From: Pseudaquabacterium terrae
GTDB lineage: Bacteria > Pseudomonadota > Gammaproteobacteria > Burkholderiales > Burkholderiaceae_C
NCBI RefSeq assembly: GCF_013266755.1
Contig: NZ_JABRWJ010000006.1
Location: forward strand, 553,638 to 617,637
DNA length: 64,000 nucleotides
Direction of reading: 5' to 3'
Shown here: in pieces, positions 8,836 to 19,988 of the stretch
Layout: each line of letters begins with the position of its first letter
Position numbering within the stretch: position 1 is the first letter of the stretch
The notes under the pieces: model-generated
What the model was told of the DNA's origin: nothing
Seen by the model: only the letters and a program-made list of their open reading frames with translations
Databases searched by the model: none
Made by a program: the position numbers and the translations under genes

Positions 8836-10125
8836 ATGGTCCCCCACCTCATCACCGCGCTCACCGGCCCGATCAACGAGCTCGAAGCGCGCATCCTCGA
8901 CTCGCTGCCGGCGATCGAGCGCTGGTTCCGCCTCGAGTGGATGGAGCACACGCCGCCGATCTACAGCGCGGTCGACCTGCGCAACGCCGGCTTCAAGCTG
9001 GCGCCGGTGGACACCAACCTGTTCCCCGGCGGCTTCGCCAGCCTGACGCCGGAGATGCTGCCGCTGGCGGTGCAGGCGGCGATGGCGGCGATCGAGAAGA
9101 TCTGCCCGGAGGCGAAGAACCTGCTGCTGGTGCCGGAAACGAACCTGCGCAGCACCTTCTACCTGACCAACGTGCAGCGGCTGGTGCGCATCTTCACGCA
9201 GGCCGGCCTGAACGTGCGGCTGGGCTCGCTGGATCCGGCGCTGAAGGCGCCGACCACGCTGCGCCTGCCCGATGGCAGCGAGCTGGTGCTCGAGCCGCTC
9301 GAACGCTCGCAGCGCCGGCTCGGGCTGAAGAACTTCGACCCCTGCACGATCCTGCTGAACAACGATCTTTCCGAGGGCCGGCCGAAGGTGCTCGAAGGCC
9401 TGCACGAGCAGTACCTGCTGCCGCCGCTGCATGCCGGCTGGAACCTGCGGCGCAAGAGCCGCCATTTCCAGAGCTACGAGGAGGTGGCCAAGAAGTACGC
9501 CAAGCTGCTCGGCATGGACCCGTGGCTGATCCACCCGATGTTCGCGCACTGCGGCGAGGTCGACGTCGGCGCCGATGCCGGCCTCGACTGCGTGAAGACG
9601 CATGCCGATGCGCTGCTCGGCAAGGTGCGCCGCAAGTACAAGGAATACGGCATCAACGAGAAACCCTTCGTCGTCATCAAGGCCGACAACGGGCCGAGCG
9701 AGCTGGGCATCGTCACGGTGCGCGATGCCAAGGAGCTCGACGCCGTCTGCGAGCGGGCGCGCGAGAAGGCCGCCGCCGGGGGCGCGCTGCTCAGCGACGT
9801 CATCATCCAGGAAGGCGTGCCGACCTACGAGCGCATGAACGATGCGGTCGCCGAGCCGGTGGTCTACATGATCGACCGCTACGTCGTCGGCGGCTTCTAC
9901 CGCGTGCATGCGCAGCGCGGCATCGACGAGAACCTCAATGCCCCCGGCGCCAGCTTCGTGCCGCTGGCCTTTGCCGACAGCCACCAGCTGCCGCGACCGG
10001 GCGAGCGCCCCGGCGCCAGCGCGCCGAACCGCTTCTACATGTACGGCGTGATCGGCCGGCTGGCGATGCTGGCGGCGAGCTACGAGCTCGAAGCCACCGA
10101 TCCGGACGCCGAGGTCTACGAATAG
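8836..10125 (+). CDS. gshA: Glutamate-cysteine ligase, proteobacterial (ferrooxidans) type
   Basis: A 429-residue enzyme matching the GshA family first defined in Acidithiobacillus ferrooxidans, distinct from E. coli GshA. It joins L-glutamate and L-cysteine in the ATP-dependent first step of glutathione synthesis. Visible landmarks include SLPAIERWFRLEWMEHTPP near the N-terminus, VDTNLFPGGF near residue 57, FVVIKADNGPSELGIVTVRD near residue 277 and YVVGGFYRVH near residue 350. ATG 8836 begins the conserved region. gshB, the second pathway enzyme, lies about 4.7 kb downstream on the same strand, separated by kup and other genes, an arrangement common in Burkholderiales. Confidence 0.9.
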   Translation: MVPHLITALTGPINELEARILDSLPAIERWFRLEWMEHTPPIYSAVDLRNAGFKLAPVDTNLFPGGFASLTPEMLPLAVQAAMAAIEKICPEAKNLLLVPETNLRSTFYLTNVQRLVRIFTQAGLNVRLGSLDPALKAPTTLRLPDGSELVLEPLERSQRRLGLKNFDPCTILLNNDLSEGRPKVLEGLHEQYLLPPLHAGWNLRRKSRHFQSYEEVAKKYAKLLGMDPWLIHPMFAHCGEVDVGADAGLDCVKTHADALLGKVRRKYKEYGINEKPFVVIKADNGPSELGIVTVRDAKELDAVCERAREKAAAGGALLSDVIIQEGVPTYERMNDAVAEPVVYMIDRYVVGGFYRVHAQRGIDENLNAPGASFVPLAFADSHQLPRPGERPGASAPNRFYMYGVIGRLAMLAASYELEATDPDAEVYE

Positions 10126-10221
10126 CCCCCTGAACAGGGGCCTGACGCAGCGCATTGCTGCAGGCGCACAATCGCGCCTTTCGGCTCCCGCCGGTTCCGC
10201 AGGTCACCGGCGACCTCCTCA

Positions 10222-12105
10222 GTGAGTACGGCGAATGCCCCCAAGAGTCCGGCCGCGTTGGCCGCGCTCACCCTCGGCGCCCTCGGCGTCGTCTATGGCG
10301 ATATCGGCACCAGCCCGCTGTATGCACTGAAGGAAGTCTTCCACGGCGGCCACGTCGCGGCGACGCCGGACAACATCCTCGGCGTGCTGTCGCTGATCTT
10401 CTGGACGATGACGATCATCGTCTCGCTGAAGTACGTGCTGCTGATCCTGCGCGCCGACAACAACGGCGAGGGCGGCCTGATCGCGATGCTGGCGCTGGCG
10501 ACGACCGCGGTGCGCGAGCGGCCGGCGCTGCGCAGCACGCTGATGACGGTGGGCCTGTTCGGCACCGCGGTCTTCTACGGCGACGGCGTCATCACGCCGG
10601 CGATCTCGGTGCTGTCGGCGGTCGAGGGACTGAGCGTCGCCGCGCCGCGGCTGCACGACATCGTGATCCCGCTGACGCTGGTCGTGCTGACCGCGCTGTT
10701 CGCCGCGCAGCGCTTCGGCACCGGCGGCATCGGCCGGGCGTTCGGCCCGGTCACGCTGGTCTGGTTCGCGGTGCTGACCCTGCTCGGGCTGCCGCACATC
10801 GCCGCCAATCCGGACGTGCTGGTGGCGCTGAACCCGGCGTATGCGATCGGCTTCTTCATTCACAACCCGCTGGTCGCCTTCATCGGCCTCGGCGCGGTGG
10901 TGCTGTGTGTCACCGGCGGCGAGGCGCTGTATGCCGACATGGGCCACTTCGGCCGGCGGCCGATCCGCATCGCCTGGTATGCGATCGTGATGCCGGCGCT
11001 GGTGGTCAACTACTTCGGCCAGGGCGCGATGCTGCTGCAGCGGCCCGAGGCGATCACGAATCCGTTCTACCTGATGGCGCCCGGCTGGGCCCAGCTGCCG
11101 CTGGTGATCCTGGCCACCGCGGCGACGGTGATCGCCTCGCAGGCCTTGATCACCGCGGCGTTCTCGGTCACCAAGCAGGCCATCCAGCTCGGCATCCTGC
11201 CGCGCATGGTGATCCGGCACACCTCGGTGCGCGACACCGGCCAGATCTACGTGCCCTTCGTCAACTGGGGCCTGTACATCTTCATCGTGCTGGCGGTGGT
11301 GCTGTTCCGCACCTCGTCGAACCTGGCCACCGCCTACGGCATCGCGGTGACGCTGGACATGACGATCACCACGGTGATGACCTTCTTCGTGATCCGTTAC
11401 GGCTGGAAGTACCCGCTCGTGCCGTGCCTGCTGGCGACCGGCTTCTTCTTCGTCATCGACGTCACCTTCTTCGCGTCGAACATGCTCAAGCTGATGTCGG
11501 GCGGCTGGTTCCCGATCCTCATCGGCATCGGCATGTTCACGCTGATGGTCACCTGGGCCGAGGGCCGCAAGCTGCTCAGCGAACGCATGCACGACGATGC
11601 GATCGAGCTGCAGGGCTTCCTCGACGCGGTGTTCATCAACCCGCCGACGCGCGTCGCCGGCACCGCGGTGTTCCTGTCCGCCGAGACCGGGCTGACGCCG
11701 AACGCGCTGATGCACAACCTGAAGCACAACAAGGTGCTGCACGAGCACAACCTGTTCGTCGCCGTGAAACACCACGAGGTGCCGTGGATCGGCTTCGACA
11801 AGCGCATCCAGATGGAGTCGCTCGGCCACGACTGCTGGCAGGTGGTGCTGCACTTCGGCTTCAAGAACGATCCCGACGTGCCCGAGGCACTGCAGCTGCT
11901 GTCCGACCGCGGCATCCCGCTGCCGGAGATGGACACCAGCTACTTCTTGAGCCGCGACATCGTGATCCCGACCTTCGGCCACGGCATGGCGATGTGGCGC
12001 GAGAAGCTGTTCGCCAGCATGCACCGCAACGCGTCGGCGGCGGCCGACTTCCTGAACCTGCCGTCGAACCGCATCGTCGAGCTGGGCGCGAAGGTCGAGA
12101 TCTAA
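10222..12105 (+). CDS. kup: Low-affinity potassium transporter Kup
   Basis: The 627-residue protein is a KUP/HAK/KT proton-potassium symporter: about twelve transmembrane helices up to residue 430, then a cytosolic C-terminal domain. The family signature [19 protein letters not shown] stands at residues 22-40, and [16 protein letters not shown] follows near residue 117. It starts at GTG 10222 (VSTANAPKS) with no in-frame ATG close by. Length matches E. coli Kup (622). Its TAA overlaps the stop codon of the convergent GNAT gene. Confidence 0.95.
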   Translation: MSTANAPKSPAALAALTLGALGVVYGDIGTSPLYALKEVFHGGHVAATPDNILGVLSLIFWTMTIIVSLKYVLLILRADNNGEGGLIAMLALATTAVRERPALRSTLMTVGLFGTAVFYGDGVITPAISVLSAVEGLSVAAPRLHDIVIPLTLVVLTALFAAQRFGTGGIGRAFGPVTLVWFAVLTLLGLPHIAANPDVLVALNPAYAIGFFIHNPLVAFIGLGAVVLCVTGGEALYADMGHFGRRPIRIAWYAIVMPALVVNYFGQGAMLLQRPEAITNPFYLMAPGWAQLPLVILATAATVIASQALITAAFSVTKQAIQLGILPRMVIRHTSVRDTGQIYVPFVNWGLYIFIVLAVVLFRTSSNLATAYGIAVTLDMTITTVMTFFVIRYGWKYPLVPCLLATGFFFVIDVTFFASNMLKLMSGGWFPILIGIGMFTLMVTWAEGRKLLSERMHDDAIELQGFLDAVFINPPTRVAGTAVFLSAETGLTPNALMHNLKHNKVLHEHNLFVAVKHHEVPWIGFDKRIQMESLGHDCWQVVLHFGFKNDPDVPEALQLLSDRGIPLPEMDTSYFLSRDIVIPTFGHGMAMWREKLFASMHRNASAAADFLNLPSNRIVELGAKVEI

Positions 12106-12659
12106 GCCGGCGTGGAGACGGCAGCCGGCCGGCGCTCCATGCGCAGATGCACCGCGTGATCGGGCTCCTGCTCGAAGCCGAAGCGCCGGAACAACTGGTA
12201 CGCCGGATTGCCCGGCTCGACCTGCAGGCCGATGGTCTGGCCGTGCTGGTCGGCACTCTCGGTCAAGCAGCGCAGCACGCTGCTGCCGAGGCCGCGGCCG
12301 CGCCAGCCGGCCGCCAGGCTCAGGTCGATCAGCGTCGCGCGGGCCGGCCCGCTGCACCAGGCGAGCCGTCCGACGGGGGCGTCGTCGAGCAGCAGCAGCA
12401 GGAACAGCGCATCGGCATGGCGTTGCCGGTACTGACGCTGCTGGAAGTCGAACTGCTGGTCGAGGAAGGCGCGGCAGCGCGACGCCGCCCAGCCGGTCGC
12501 GCCCATCTGCGCGCTGCGCGTGTCGGCAAACAGCGTGCGCAGGAAGGCGTCGTCGCCCGGGGCGATCGGCCGCGCCTGCAGGCGCTCGAACACGCGGGGC
12601 TGCGCCGGACGTGCCAGTCCGAGCAGCTCGCGCAAGCAATGCGTATCCGACACGCCCAC
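12102..12659 (-). CDS. GNAT family N-acetyltransferase
   Basis: The 185-residue protein has the GNAT fold: an N-terminal strand [17 protein letters not shown], and the acetyl-CoA binding motif A as [16 protein letters not shown] near residues 123-138, followed by [14 protein letters not shown] near 157. The substrate cannot be predicted. It is convergent with kup and the two stop codons share bases at 12103-12104. It is separated by about 115 bp from the amidotransferase gene on the same strand. Confidence 0.85.
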   Translation of the reverse strand: MGVSDTHCLRELLGLARPAQPRVFERLQARPIAPGDDAFLRTLFADTRSAQMGATGWAASRCRAFLDQQFDFQQRQYRQRHADALFLLLLLDDAPVGRLAWCSGPARATLIDLSLAAGWRGRGLGSSVLRCLTESADQHGQTIGLQVEPGNPAYQLFRRFGFEQEPDHAVHLRMERRPAAVSTPA

Positions 12660-12774
12660 CGCCCAACGTTGTTTGGGGCGATGCTAGGAAGCGCCCGGCG
12701 GCGCGGCAATGGTGCAGTGAACTAATGCGCTCGACCGCCGGCGGCGCAGAGCTTTCTGCTAGGCGCTCGACCGA

Positions 12775-13536
12775 TCAGGCGCTGACGGTGGCGCCCAGGC
12801 GCGACAGCCGCACCCAGCTGTTCGGCGGCACCGGGTTCCACTGGCCGCTGTGCGCGTCCAGCGGCTCGGAGGCGATGATGCTGCCGCGGTCGCCCTCGTT
12901 GACGTAGAGCGTCGGCGGCTTCTGGTCGCTGGCGAAACGGAAGGCGTAGATCTGGTCGCCGTCGGCCAGCGCCGCGGCGAAGCGCAGCGGCTCGTCGACG
13001 CCGGCAGCGCGCATCAGCGCCAGCGTGTCGTCGAGCACCGTCGGCATCGCCTGGTCCGGCGTCTCGCCGGCCTCGATGCGAGCCAGGGTCAACAGGAACA
13101 GCAGCTCCGAATCGGTCGAGCCCTGGCGCGCAGCGAACAGCCGGTCGGGCAGCCGCGCCTCGAGCGCGCGGCGCACGCGCGCGTAGCCGCCGATCTGGCC
13201 GTTGTGCATGAACAGCCAGCGCCCCTGCTTGAACGGATGGCAGTTCTCGCGCGCCATCGAGGTGCCGGTGGCCGCGCGCACATGAGCGAAAAACAGGCGC
13301 GAGCGCAGCGTGTGGGCCAGCGACTGCAGGTTCTCGTCGGCCCAGGCCGGCATCGCCTCGCGGTAAACGCCGGGCTCGTCGCGGTCGCCATACCAGCCGA
13401 TGCCGACGCCGTCGCCATTGGTCGGGGTCTTGGCCTGCGTGGCCCGCCGCGACTGGCGCACCAGCGAGTGCTGCGCCGAGCAGACCAGCTCATCGAGGTA
13501 CAGGGGGTCTCCCAGGTAGGCGAGCAGGCGGCACAT
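12775..13536 (-). CDS. Class II glutamine amidotransferase, YafJ type
   Basis: This 253-residue protein has a nucleophile-type N-terminus: after removal of Met the first residue is Cys (MCRLLAYLGDP), as required for Ntn-hydrolase glutamine amidotransferases. Further landmarks are FFAHVRAATGTSMARENCHPF near residues 81-100, MHNGQIGGY near 108 and STDSELLFLL near 140. The family cleaves glutamine and is similar to E. coli YafJ and to the domain in ergothioneine enzyme EgtC, but no egt genes are here. The start at 13536 is fixed by the catalytic Cys2; the frame extends further upstream as noise. It is divergent from benE. Confidence 0.85.
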   Translation of the reverse strand: MCRLLAYLGDPLYLDELVCSAQHSLVRQSRRATQAKTPTNGDGVGIGWYGDRDEPGVYREAMPAWADENLQSLAHTLRSRLFFAHVRAATGTSMARENCHPFKQGRWLFMHNGQIGGYARVRRALEARLPDRLFAARQGSTDSELLFLLTLARIEAGETPDQAMPTVLDDTLALMRAAGVDEPLRFAAALADGDQIYAFRFASDQKPPTLYVNEGDRGSIIASEPLDAHSGQWNPVPPNSWVRLSRLGATVSA

Positions 13537-13579
13537 GGTGGGTGGTGTTGGACGGGGGATTGATCTCTTATCGGCGGCC

Positions 13580-13608
13580 GCCGGCGCGGGCTTGAGCCCG
13601 GCGCCGGC
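13580..13608. repeat. Strong GC hairpin between divergent genes
   Basis: GCCGGCGC-GGGC (13580-13591) pairs with GCCC-(G)-GCGCCGGC (13596-13608) around a TTGA loop, leaving one unpaired G. It sits in the 107-bp gap between the amidotransferase and benE start codons, 36 bp before benE. It could act on translation or be part of a small dispersed repeat. Confidence 0.35.
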
Positions 13609-13643
13609 GCCGGCGTGCGCTCGCACCGATATGCTGCCGCGGC

Positions 13644-14822
13644 ATGAAAAAAGTCTTCGCAGATCTCTCGACACCGGCCGTGGTGGCCGGGTTCGTCGCC
13701 GTGCTGGTCGGCTACACCAGCTCGGTGGCGATCGTCTTCCAGGCCGCGCAGGCGCTCGGCGCGACGCCGGCGCAGACGGCGTCGTGGATGTGGGCGCTCG
13801 GGCTGGCGATGGGCTTGTCAACCATCGCGCTGTCGGGGTGGACACGCCAGCCGGTGCTCACTGCCTGGAGCACGCCGGGCGCCGCGCTGCTGGCGGCGAC
13901 GCAGGGCATTCCGCTGCCGGAGGCGACCGGCGCTTTCGTCGTCTGCGCGCTGCTGATCATCGCGGCCGGCGCGACCGGGGCCTTCGAGCGCGTGATGGAC
14001 AAGGTGCCGATGGCCATCGCCGCCGCGCTGCTGGCCGGCGTGCTGGCACGCTTCGGGCTCGATGCGGTGCTCGCGGTGCGCACGGCGCCGGGGCTGGTGC
14101 TCGGCATGGGGGTGGCCTTCCTCGTCGGCCGGCGCGCCTGGCCGCGGTATGCGGTGCCCGGCACGCTGGTGGCGGGCATCGTCCTCGCCGCGCTGCAGGG
14201 CCGGCTGGGCCTGGCCGCGCTGCAGACGGTGGACTGGGGCTGGACCGCGCCGCAATGGGTGACGCCGCGCTTCAGCATCGCGGCGCTGGTCGGCATCGCG
14301 CTGCCGCTGTTCATCATCACGATGGCCTCGCAGAACCTGCCCGGTGTGGCTGCGCAGCGGGCGGCTGGTTACCGCACGCCGGTGTCGCCGGTGATCACCG
14401 CCACCGGCGTCACGACGCTGCTGCTGGCGCCCTTCGGCGCCTTCGCGATCAACCTGGCGGCGATCACCGCGGCGATCTGCATGAGCAGCGAGGCGCACGA
14501 GGACCCCGCTCGGCGCTACACCGCGGCCATCGCCGCCGGCGTGTTCTACGTGCTGCTCGGCCTGGCCGGCGGCGCCGTCGCCGGCCTGCTGGCGGCGTTT
14601 CCGCGCGAGCTGGTCGCCGCGGTCGCCGGCCTGGCGCTGATCGGCACCATCGCCGGCGGGCTGGCCACGGCGCTGAAGGACGAGCAGCACCGCGACGCGG
14701 CTGCCATCACTTTTCTCGTCACGCTGTCGGGCGTGTCAATGGCCGGCATCGGCTCGGCCTTTTGGGGCGTGGTCGCCGGCAGCGTCGCGCTCCTCGTGCA
14801 ACACTGGCGCCCCCTTCGCTGA
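13644..14822 (+). CDS. benE: BenE family benzoate/H+ symporter
   Basis: A 392-residue membrane protein with about eleven or twelve hydrophobic helices. The family landmarks VAGFVAVLVGYTSSVAIVFQ (residues 12-31) and SGWTRQPVLTAWSTPGAALLA (near 65-85) are clear, and the C-terminal half has the NLAAITAAICMSSEAHEDP motif typical of BenE. The E. coli homologue is YdcO. No aromatic-degradation genes are adjacent, so the real substrate may not be benzoate. The start ATG is 36 bp after a strong hairpin, and the gene ends 16 bp before gshB. Confidence 0.85.
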   Translation: MKKVFADLSTPAVVAGFVAVLVGYTSSVAIVFQAAQALGATPAQTASWMWALGLAMGLSTIALSGWTRQPVLTAWSTPGAALLAATQGIPLPEATGAFVVCALLIIAAGATGAFERVMDKVPMAIAAALLAGVLARFGLDAVLAVRTAPGLVLGMGVAFLVGRRAWPRYAVPGTLVAGIVLAALQGRLGLAALQTVDWGWTAPQWVTPRFSIAALVGIALPLFIITMASQNLPGVAAQRAAGYRTPVSPVITATGVTTLLLAPFGAFAINLAAITAAICMSSEAHEDPARRYTAAIAAGVFYVLLGLAGGAVAGLLAAFPRELVAAVAGLALIGTIAGGLATALKDEQHRDAAAITFLVTLSGVSMAGIGSAFWGVVAGSVALLVQHWRPLR

Positions 14823-14838
14823 CGCCCCGGCCTGACCC

Positions 14839-15789
14839 ATGAAACTGCTCTTCGTCGCCGACCCGCTGGAGGCGTTCAAGACCTACAAGGACACCACCTT
14901 CGCGATGATGCGCGAGGCCGCGCGGCGCGGCCACCAGCTGTGGGCCTGCGAGCCGGGCGACCTGGTGTGGGTGCGTGGCGCGCGCGTCGTTGCGCGCGCC
15001 GCGCGGGCGATCGCGCTGACCGGCGACGAACATCACTGGTTCAGCGTGCTCAGCCAGGGTGAGCTGGCACTGGCCGATGCCGACGCGGTGCTGATGCGCA
15101 AGGATCCACCCTTCGACAGCGAATACTTCTATGCCACGCACCTGCTCGGCCAGGCCGAGCGCGAAGGCGCGCGTGTCTTCAACAAGCCGGCGGCGCTGCG
15201 CGACCACCCGGAAAAGCTGGCGATCCTCGAGTTTCCCGAGCTCATCGGGCCGACGCTGGTCACGCGCAGCGCCGACGCGGTGCGCGCCTTCCATGCCGAG
15301 CACCACGACATCATCCTGAAGCCGCTCGACGGCATGGGCGGCATGGGCATCTTCCGCGTCGGGCCCGACGGTCTGAACCTGGGCTCGATCATCGAGACGC
15401 TGAACCGCGACGGCGCGGTGTCGCTGATGGTGCAGAAGTACCTGCCGGAGATCGCCCAGGGCGACAAGCGCGTGCTGGTGATCGGCGGCCAGCCGGTGCC
15501 GTTTTCGCTGGCCCGCATCCCGCAGGGCAGCGAGATCCGCGGCAACCTCGCCGCCGGGGGCAAGGGCGTCGCGCAGCCGCTCACAACGCGTGATAGGCAG
15601 ATCGCTGAATCGCTCGGGCCGATCCTCGCCGCACGCGGTCTGCTGCTGGTGGGCCTGGACGTCATCGGCGACTGCCTGACCGAGATCAACGTCACCAGCC
15701 CGACCTGCTTCCAGGAGATCACGCAGCAGACCGGCTTCGACGTGGCGAAGATGTTCGTCGACGCGCTGGAGGCGGCGGTCCGGAGCTGA
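14839..15789 (+). CDS. gshB: Glutathione synthase
   Basis: The 316-residue enzyme is an ATP-grasp ligase that adds glycine to gamma-glutamylcysteine. Landmarks are MKLLFVADPLEAFKTYKDTTFAMM (substrate domain; only the first part is diagnostic), VLMRKDPPFDSEY near residue 75, FNKPAALRDHPEKL near 113, the grasp loop LKPLDGMGGMGIF near 160 and INVTSPTCFQEI near the C-terminus. Length matches E. coli GshB (316). It lies 16 bp after benE and 25 bp before uup. With gshA at 8836 the window encodes the complete glutathione pathway. Confidence 0.95.
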   Translation: MKLLFVADPLEAFKTYKDTTFAMMREAARRGHQLWACEPGDLVWVRGARVVARAARAIALTGDEHHWFSVLSQGELALADADAVLMRKDPPFDSEYFYATHLLGQAEREGARVFNKPAALRDHPEKLAILEFPELIGPTLVTRSADAVRAFHAEHHDIILKPLDGMGGMGIFRVGPDGLNLGSIIETLNRDGAVSLMVQKYLPEIAQGDKRVLVIGGQPVPFSLARIPQGSEIRGNLAAGGKGVAQPLTTRDRQIAESLGPILAARGLLLVGLDVIGDCLTEINVTSPTCFQEITQQTGFDVAKMFVDALEAAVRS

Positions 15790-15814
15790 GGCGCTGAGCG
15801 CGGACAATCCGCGC

Positions 15815-17731
<1,917 letters not shown>

Positions 17732-17802
17732 GCCGGCGCCGGGCCGCCCCAAGCCGGCTGCGCCCCCTTGGGGGGCTGCGAACGAAGTGAGCTTGGGGGC
17801 TC
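17732..17802 (+). repeat. Dispersed intergenic repeat, type A copy 1
   Basis: The element starts right after the uup stop codon: GCCGGCGCCGGGCCGCCCCA, then a CCCCC-TT-GGGGGG hairpin, then GCGAACGAAGTGAGC and TTGGGGGC. The same order recurs at 19044, 19871 and (inverted) 21580. It is a comamonad-type intergenic repeat and may serve as a transcription terminator. Confidence 0.75.
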
Positions 17803-17906
17803 ACGTTCATTGGGGTAATCCGCAGGGTGTAGCGCAGGTGACAGGTGCGGTGCGGCGCGCGCGCCTACCGTGGCGCGCTTTGCATGACCGACCTGGAGCG
17901 CCCCCG

Positions 17907-19043
17907 ATGCCGACCTCGCTGCAACGACGTACCTGCCTGGCCGGCCTCGGCGCACTCGCGGCCAGCCCATGGACCACCGCGCTGGCGCAGGCGCCGGCGG
18001 GCGACATCGTGATCGGCCAGAGTGCGCACCTGAGCGGCCCGCTTAGCGCCACCTTCAAGGCCGTGGTGCGCGGGCAGGAGCTGGCGCTGGAGGAGTTCAA
18101 CCGCCGCGGCGGCGTCGGCGGCCGCAAGGTCAAGCTGGTGACGCTGGACGATGCCTACGATCCGAAGCGCTGCGTCGAGAACGTCAACCTGCTGATCGAG
18201 CGCGACAAGGCGGTCGCGCTGTTCGGCCTGGCGAGCACGGCCAACGTCGGCGCGGTGCTGCCGATCCTCACCGAGAAGAAGGTGCCGCTGGTCGGCGTGT
18301 ACACCGGCGCGCCGGCGCTGCGTGCGAAGCAGCATCCGTACTTCTTCACCGCGATGGCCAGCTACCGCGATGAAGTGGTGCAGATGATCCGGAACCTGGC
18401 GACGGTCGGGCGCACGAAGCTCGCGGTCGCCTACCACGCGAGCCCCTTCGGCCAGCTGATGCTGCCGGTGGTCGAGGAGGTCTGCAAGGAGCTCGGCTCG
18501 GCGCTGGTGGCCAAGGCCGCGCTCGACATCCCGGGCCAGGAGTCGGTGGCCGTCGTGCAGACGCTGGCCGCCGCGCAACCGCAGGCGGTGCTGTTCATCG
18601 CCTTCGGCCCGGCGCTGGTGCCCTTCGTCAAGGCGGCGCGGGCGCAGCTCGGCGTGCCGGTCTATGCGCTGTCGATCGCCAGCTCCAAGCCGCTGCTCGA
18701 CGCACTCGGCGACGAGGCGCGCGGCCTGGCTTTCACGCAGACGCTGCCGTACGCGATGCGCGCGACCAGCACGCTGACGCGCGACTATGCGGCGGCGATG
18801 GAGCGCGCCAGGCTGCCGATCGACTTCGACCACTTCTTCGGCTACCTGAACCTGCGCGTGCTGCTCGAGTTGCTCAAGCGCGCCGGCAGGGCGCTGACGT
18901 CACAGAGCCTGGTGTCGACGATCGAGGGCCTGGGCAAGGTCGACTTGGGCGGCTACACGCTGAACTTCGGACCGCAGAACCACCACGGCTCGAATTTCGT
19001 CGACCTCTTGATCGTCGGCCCGGGGGGGCGATTCATCCGCTAG
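17907..19043 (+). CDS. ABC transporter substrate-binding protein, Leu/Ile/Val (Peripla_BP_6) type
   Basis: The 378-residue protein has a twin-arginine-like N-terminus (LQRRTCLAGLGALAAS) and signal cleavage near residue 28 (ALAQA). The mature part follows the branched-chain amino acid binding family: IVIGQSAHLSGPLSATFKAV, then GVGGRKVKLVTLDDAYDPKR and FGYLNLRVLLELLKRAG. No permease or ATPase genes are next to it, so it is an orphan binding protein, which is common in Burkholderiales. ATG 17907 has GGAG upstream and gives a proper signal peptide; the longer frame from 17787 runs through the repeat. It is bracketed by two repeat copies. Confidence 0.85.
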   Translation: MPTSLQRRTCLAGLGALAASPWTTALAQAPAGDIVIGQSAHLSGPLSATFKAVVRGQELALEEFNRRGGVGGRKVKLVTLDDAYDPKRCVENVNLLIERDKAVALFGLASTANVGAVLPILTEKKVPLVGVYTGAPALRAKQHPYFFTAMASYRDEVVQMIRNLATVGRTKLAVAYHASPFGQLMLPVVEEVCKELGSALVAKAALDIPGQESVAVVQTLAAAQPQAVLFIAFGPALVPFVKAARAQLGVPVYALSIASSKPLLDALGDEARGLAFTQTLPYAMRATSTLTRDYAAAMERARLPIDFDHFFGYLNLRVLLELLKRAGRALTSQSLVSTIEGLGKVDLGGYTLNFGPQNHHGSNFVDLLIVGPGGRFIR

Positions 19044-19108
19044 CCGGCGCCGGGCCGCCCCAAGCTGGCTGCGCCCCCCGGGGGCCGCGAACGAAGTGAG
19101 CTGGGGGT
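19044..19108 (+). repeat. Dispersed intergenic repeat, type A copy 2
   Basis: It begins with GCCGGCGCCGGGCCGCCCCA directly after the stop codon, followed by CCCCCCGGGGG, then GCGAACGAAGTGAGC and TGGGGGTC. It is nearly identical to copy 1 at 17732 and lies between convergent genes. Confidence 0.75.
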
Positions 19109-19122
19109 CGGCAAGAACGGCG

Positions 19123-19866
19123 TCAGCGGTAGCCGGACCAGCCTTCGTTGGTCGCCGCCGGGTGCGTGCGGCTGACGATCAGGCCGGCCTGCAGGTAGAT
19201 GCCGTTGAGCAGCCGCTGCGCACGGCCGCGGTCGATGCCCGGCCAGTCGCAGATCTCGCGCAGGTTGCAGGTGTGGCGGCGCAGCCGGCTGATGCAGCGG
19301 GCCATTGCCGCAGGCAGATCCAGGCCGTCGAAGCTGACGCCGGGCGCGACGCGGTAGGCGGCCTGGCCGGCGATCTCGGGCAGCAGCGCCTCGCGCGCGC
19401 CGCGCATCGCCAGCGCCCACAGCACCGGTGCCAGCGGGTGATAACGCGTCAGGTCGCCGACCAGCGCGCGCTCGGGATCGCCCGGTGCGCGCAACGTGGC
19501 GCGCTCGACCTGCAGCACCTGCAGCGCGTCGAGCCGACTCGCCAGCACCTGGGTCATCGGCACCGCGCAGTGCGTGAGCTTCTGCGCCGGGAACATCGTC
19601 AGCGTCAGCACCTGGTCGTCCCACTGCAGGTGGATCGCCAGCGGCTGCCCGTGGCGCACGCCGGCCGCCAGCACGTCGAGCAGTTCGCTGTGCTGGCCGC
19701 GCTGCTCAAAGCGTTGCAAGTCTTGCATCAGCGACGGGCTGAGCGACGTCAGCCGCGAATTCGCGGCATCGGTGCCATGCAGCCGGTCGAGGTCGTCGAG
19801 GTAACGACGAAACTCGCTGACACGCATCAGGTCAGGGGCACCCTGCGGTAGCGTGGAACGAAACAT
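19123..19866 (-). CDS. Conserved hypothetical protein
   Basis: This is 247 residues from ATG 19866, or 234 from ATG 19827 (MRVSEFRRYLDDLDRL); neither has a strong ribosome site and the shorter start looks closer to the conserved part. The protein is soluble, with no signal or membrane segment. The C-terminal third, with CNLREICDWPGIDRGRAQRL followed by a hydrophobic helix, resembles a helix-turn-helix arrangement, but this is weak. I do not recognise a family. The gene lies between two copies of the type A repeat, downstream of the MocR gene on the same strand and convergent with the binding-protein gene. Confidence 0.6.
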   Translation of the reverse strand: MFRSTLPQGAPDLMRVSEFRRYLDDLDRLHGTDAANSRLTSLSPSLMQDLQRFEQRGQHSELLDVLAAGVRHGQPLAIHLQWDDQVLTLTMFPAQKLTHCAVPMTQVLASRLDALQVLQVERATLRAPGDPERALVGDLTRYHPLAPVLWALAMRGAREALLPEIAGQAAYRVAPGVSFDGLDLPAAMARCISRLRRHTCNLREICDWPGIDRGRAQRLLNGIYLQAGLIVSRTHPAATNEGWSGYR

Positions 19867-19870
19867 GTCA

Positions 19871-19939
19871 GCGCCCGCCCGGCCGCCCGAAGGGCGCTGA
19901 GCCCCCCTCGGGGGGAGCGAACGAAGTGAGCAGGGGGCA
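19871..19939 (+). repeat. Dispersed intergenic repeat, type A copy 3
   Basis: The segment has GCCCGCCCGGCCGCCCGAAG, then CCCCCC-TC-GGGGGG, then AGCGAACGAAGTGAGC and AGGGGGC. It fills the gap between the MocR gene end and the hypothetical gene at 19123-19866. Confidence 0.7.
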
Positions 19940-19988
19940 TTGCATCTAGGGGGGATCCTACGTCTCGCACTTGACACAAGTGGTGACG

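Noticed and set aside
10219..12666. An 815-codon minus-strand frame opposite kup
   Set aside because: Composition is typical of antisense translation at 70 percent G+C, and kup fits its family across the whole length.
13089..13493. Alternative minus-strand frame inside the glutamine amidotransferase gene
   Set aside because: It is an out-of-frame shadow; the frame with Cys2 and the conserved amidotransferase motifs is the real one.
17787..17906. Longer start of the amino-acid-type binding protein
   Set aside because: The extension is translated from the repeat element and would bury the signal peptide.
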